DNA from: Rosellinia necatrix | Lineage: Eukaryota; Ascomycota; Sordariomycetes; Xylariales; Xylariaceae | Direction of reading: 5' to 3' | Length of the DNA stretch: 64,000 nt | Assembly: GCA_021209875.1 (NCBI GenBank) | Contig: JAGYVD010000011.1 | Span: 535,871 to 599,870, forward strand | Shown here: piece after piece, positions 61,012 through 64,000 of the stretch | Numbering within the stretch: the first letter of the stretch is position 1 | How the letters are laid out: every line of letters starts with the position of its first letter | Translations under genes and position numbers: made by a program | The notes under the pieces: model-generated | Database searches by the model: none | Told to the model about the DNA's origin: nothing | The model's input: only the letters and a program-made list of their open reading frames with translations

Positions 61012-64000
61012 TATTATTTTTTTTTTAACGTTATTATATTTTTATATAATAAGTTTTAATTTTTATATAATCAGGTTATTTTTATTTTTATTTTTTATAT
61101 AAATTTAAATTTAAAATTTAAGCTTTATTATGCTTAGATTTAATATATTTAATAAACTAAAATATTTTTATATAATAAAAATTATTAATTTTAATTACGT
61201 TTGATTTTTAAATAATGTTTTTATATAATAATATATTGTTTTTTAAAGCTTTATTATTAAAACATATACTTGCTATTTTTTACTGTTATAAAAATATTAT
61301 TTAGTTTTTATATAAATATAGCTTATATATCAGCATTTATAATAACGTTTTTTTTTAGTCTGCTATGCTTTTATATAATAAATAATTAAATAGTTTAAAG
61401 TGTTTTTTATTTATTAGTTTATTATTTATTTATTATATAATAATATAGTTTAATTTAAATATATTAAAATTATATTAAGCTATTAATTAAATTAATAACT
61501 ATATTAGATTTTTAATTAATTAAATTTTATATAGCTTTTATTAACTTTTTTTTTTTTTTATATTAAGACTTTGCTTTTAAAAATAATAAAAATATATCGT
61601 ATATAATTAAGCTATTACGTTTATTAATCGCACGGTTAATTTTAATTTTGGCCTGTTTTTCGCGTAATATTTTTATAACTTTTTATTACTTCTACTTTTT
61701 ATATAATATTTAATAAAAAGTAAATCTTGGTTAATTTTAAAATATGTTTTAAATATTAACAGAGTAAATATTAGTCCGTTTAAACCTGCGGTATTATTTA
61801 AAGCTTTAATTATTATTTATAAAATTAATTTTTGTTTTATAATGTTTAATTTTTTTTTTAATATATTATATATATAATAAAATAGTTGATATATTTATTT
61901 AATTTTATTTATTGCTTAATAAGTTTTAATAAACATTATATAATATTATATATTAATTATTTTAGCTTAATTTTAAAATTTTTTAATAAAAATTTATATT
62001 TAAATTATATATAATATAATTAGAAAGTTTTTAATATATATTAATTTAATATTTATATAATGTTTTTAAACGTTATATATAAACATAAATTTTAAAATAT
62101 TATAGCTTAAAATAATATTATAATATCAATAATATAAAGCATTTATTTATTATTAATTTATATAATATTAATTATAACTTTATAATTAAAATTATAATTA
62201 TTTTAATGAGAATTTAAAACGTTTAATTATATAATTAATAATAATAATAGAACTTTTAAATTTTTTAAAATTAAATAGTTTATATTATATTTTATACGAT
62301 TTACAGCTTATATAATTTTTTATATAAAAGTGTTTAAAACAATAATATAAACGCTTTAGTTTTATTTTAATAAAATATATTTTAATTTTTTAAAAGCTTA
62401 TATTAAAAAATAAATGTTTTTATTTATATATAATAAATATAGTTTTTTTTGTTTTATTATATAATAACGTTTTTTATATTATTAAAATTTATAAATAGTC
62501 TGCGTTTTAAAAAATAAAAATAATATTAAATGTTTAAATATAATATATTATTATATTAAAAACGTTTTTTTATTTTAATTATTTTAATTAATATAATAGG
62601 TTTTTTATTTTTAAATTATATAAAACAGTTTTTTATTTATTTAGCTTATATATAAAAGTTTATTTAAATATATGCTTTTAATTATATTTTATTTATTATT
62701 AAATAATTAAAAACATTTATATTTTGTAGTTTATTTTAATATTTTATATAATATTAGTTGTTTAATATAAATTAATTAAATAAACATTTGTTTTTAATTT
62801 TAAATATTTTTTTTTTATTTTATAATATATAAATATATTATTTATTAAAACTAAATTAACTATATATTTTATTTATTATTAATTTTTTTATTATTATTGT
62901 TTAGTTTAAAATATTTTATTTTATAAAATATATTAAAAATTATTAAATAATAAAAAAGCAGTTAAAAATTATTTTATATAAGTTTAAATATATGTTTTTA
63001 TATAGGATTTTTTTTAAATATATAGTTTATTAATTAACAGCTTGTTTTTATATATAAAACATTTTTATTTATATAAACGTTATAATTAAACTACTTTTTA
63101 AATTATAAAAGTTTTATATATTAAATAAAGCTAGCTTAAAAAAATATGCGTATATTTTAAGTTAAAAGCTTTTTATATTATTATTTTAGTTATACTTTTA
63201 ATTAATAAAATAAACGTTATTTATTTTTATATAAAATATTTTATTTATTTTTGTTTATAATTTGCAAGCATGTTTTTATTAGCAAAAAGCTTACATAAGT
63301 TTAAAACATAAAAGCTGTTGTTAATTTTAATATGCTTTAGCATGCTTATATAATAATTATATTTAGCTAGATTTTATTTTAATAGTTTATTTTAAAGCTT
63401 GCTATATTTTTACTAGTTTAATAATTATTAAATTTAATATTTTATATATAGCTAAATTTAAATTGTTTTATTTTATTTATATAAAAATAATATTAGTTTA
63501 ATCAGCTTAATATTAGCTATAGTTTATATTTATATTAAAAATAAATGTTTATTATATAATAGATTTTATTTTAAATTTTATTAAGTTAATTATATATATA
63601 AAGTTTTAGCTAAACTTTTAATATAATTAAAATATAGCGTAATATTAATTTTTTATTATTTTAAATTATTAATATAAGCTAATAAACAGTTGTACTTTAT
63701 TATATAATAAATTATACAGCTTATTAAAATAGTTTTTTTTTACGTTTTTTTAAAAATAACTTATTTATTAAAAAAAATATTTTTATTTTTATACTTTTTA
63801 AAAAAAAAAAATATATTAAAACATTTTTATTATAATTAAATTAAACGTTATATATATATATAGTAGTTATTTAAAAATTTATAAAAATAATATATAATAA
63901 AATATTTATAAACTAATTAAAAGTTTAATTTATATTTTATAAATATATGTTTATTTATTAAATTAAAATATATTTATATTTAATTATTAATTATATAAAT
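61012..64000. other. T-rich decayed DNA, no gene recognised
   Basis: T-biased on + like 51.4-54.4 kb, so probably the other half of an older minus-oriented element split by the gypsy insertion. Contains many TATATA runs, AGCTT words and no readable motif. The window ends in it. Confidence 0.45.

Overview
The window looks like an AT-rich, repeat-packed compartment of a filamentous ascomycete genome (Pezizomycotina), most likely subtelomeric or a large AT isochore. The argument is mutational. Repeat copies, LTR pairs and gene remnants differ almost only by C-to-T and G-to-A changes on both strands, and old reading frames stay open for hundreds of codons except at TAA/TAG where Gln or Trp codons are expected. 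That is the signature of repeat-induced point mutation (RIP). I see no intact conventional gene, no rRNA and no convincing tRNA.

Layout. 1-5.4 kb: very AT-rich DNA bounded by two copies of a 62-bp satellite. 5.4-26.9 kb: a relatively GC-richer block holding decayed genes, all read on the + strand, punctuated by nine arrays of a 75-bp minisatellite built around a palindrome. The best identified remnant is a SNF2-family helicase (about 11.7-16.4 kb): the relics of Walker A, DEAH, SAT and the Arg-rich motif VI occur in the right order in one frame, and two palindromic arrays lie inside the gene. A 1.55-kb segment at 5.6 kb is duplicated at 24.1 kb. A small TIR element, a 113-bp tandem repeat and a 55-bp tandem repeat lie at 22.4-24.1 kb.

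26.9-32.9 kb is almost pure A+T (one C in 648 bases at 28.6-29.26 kb) and includes a 9-bp microsatellite. A module made of a leader, the 62-bp satellite, a 9-bp microsatellite and 2 kb of unique-looking sequence occurs at 32.9-35.7 kb and again at 47.5-51.1 kb, with a decayed inverted relative near 45 kb. One leader carries a degenerate TTAGGG-like tract. The second copy is interrupted by a ~304-bp dispersed repeat whose empty site survives in the first copy.

Two full-length LTR retrotransposon relics are visible: one at 36.1-44.0 kb (family unassigned, with a probable solo LTR at 30.4 kb) and a Ty3/gypsy element at 54.4-61.0 kb with decayed gag zinc knuckle and reverse-transcriptase motifs. 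The remainder is T-rich or A-rich decayed repeat DNA in which I recognise nothing.

Nothing here appears to work together as a functional pathway. The window records waves of amplification (satellites, palindromic arrays, transposons, segmental duplication) followed by heavy C-to-T decay.
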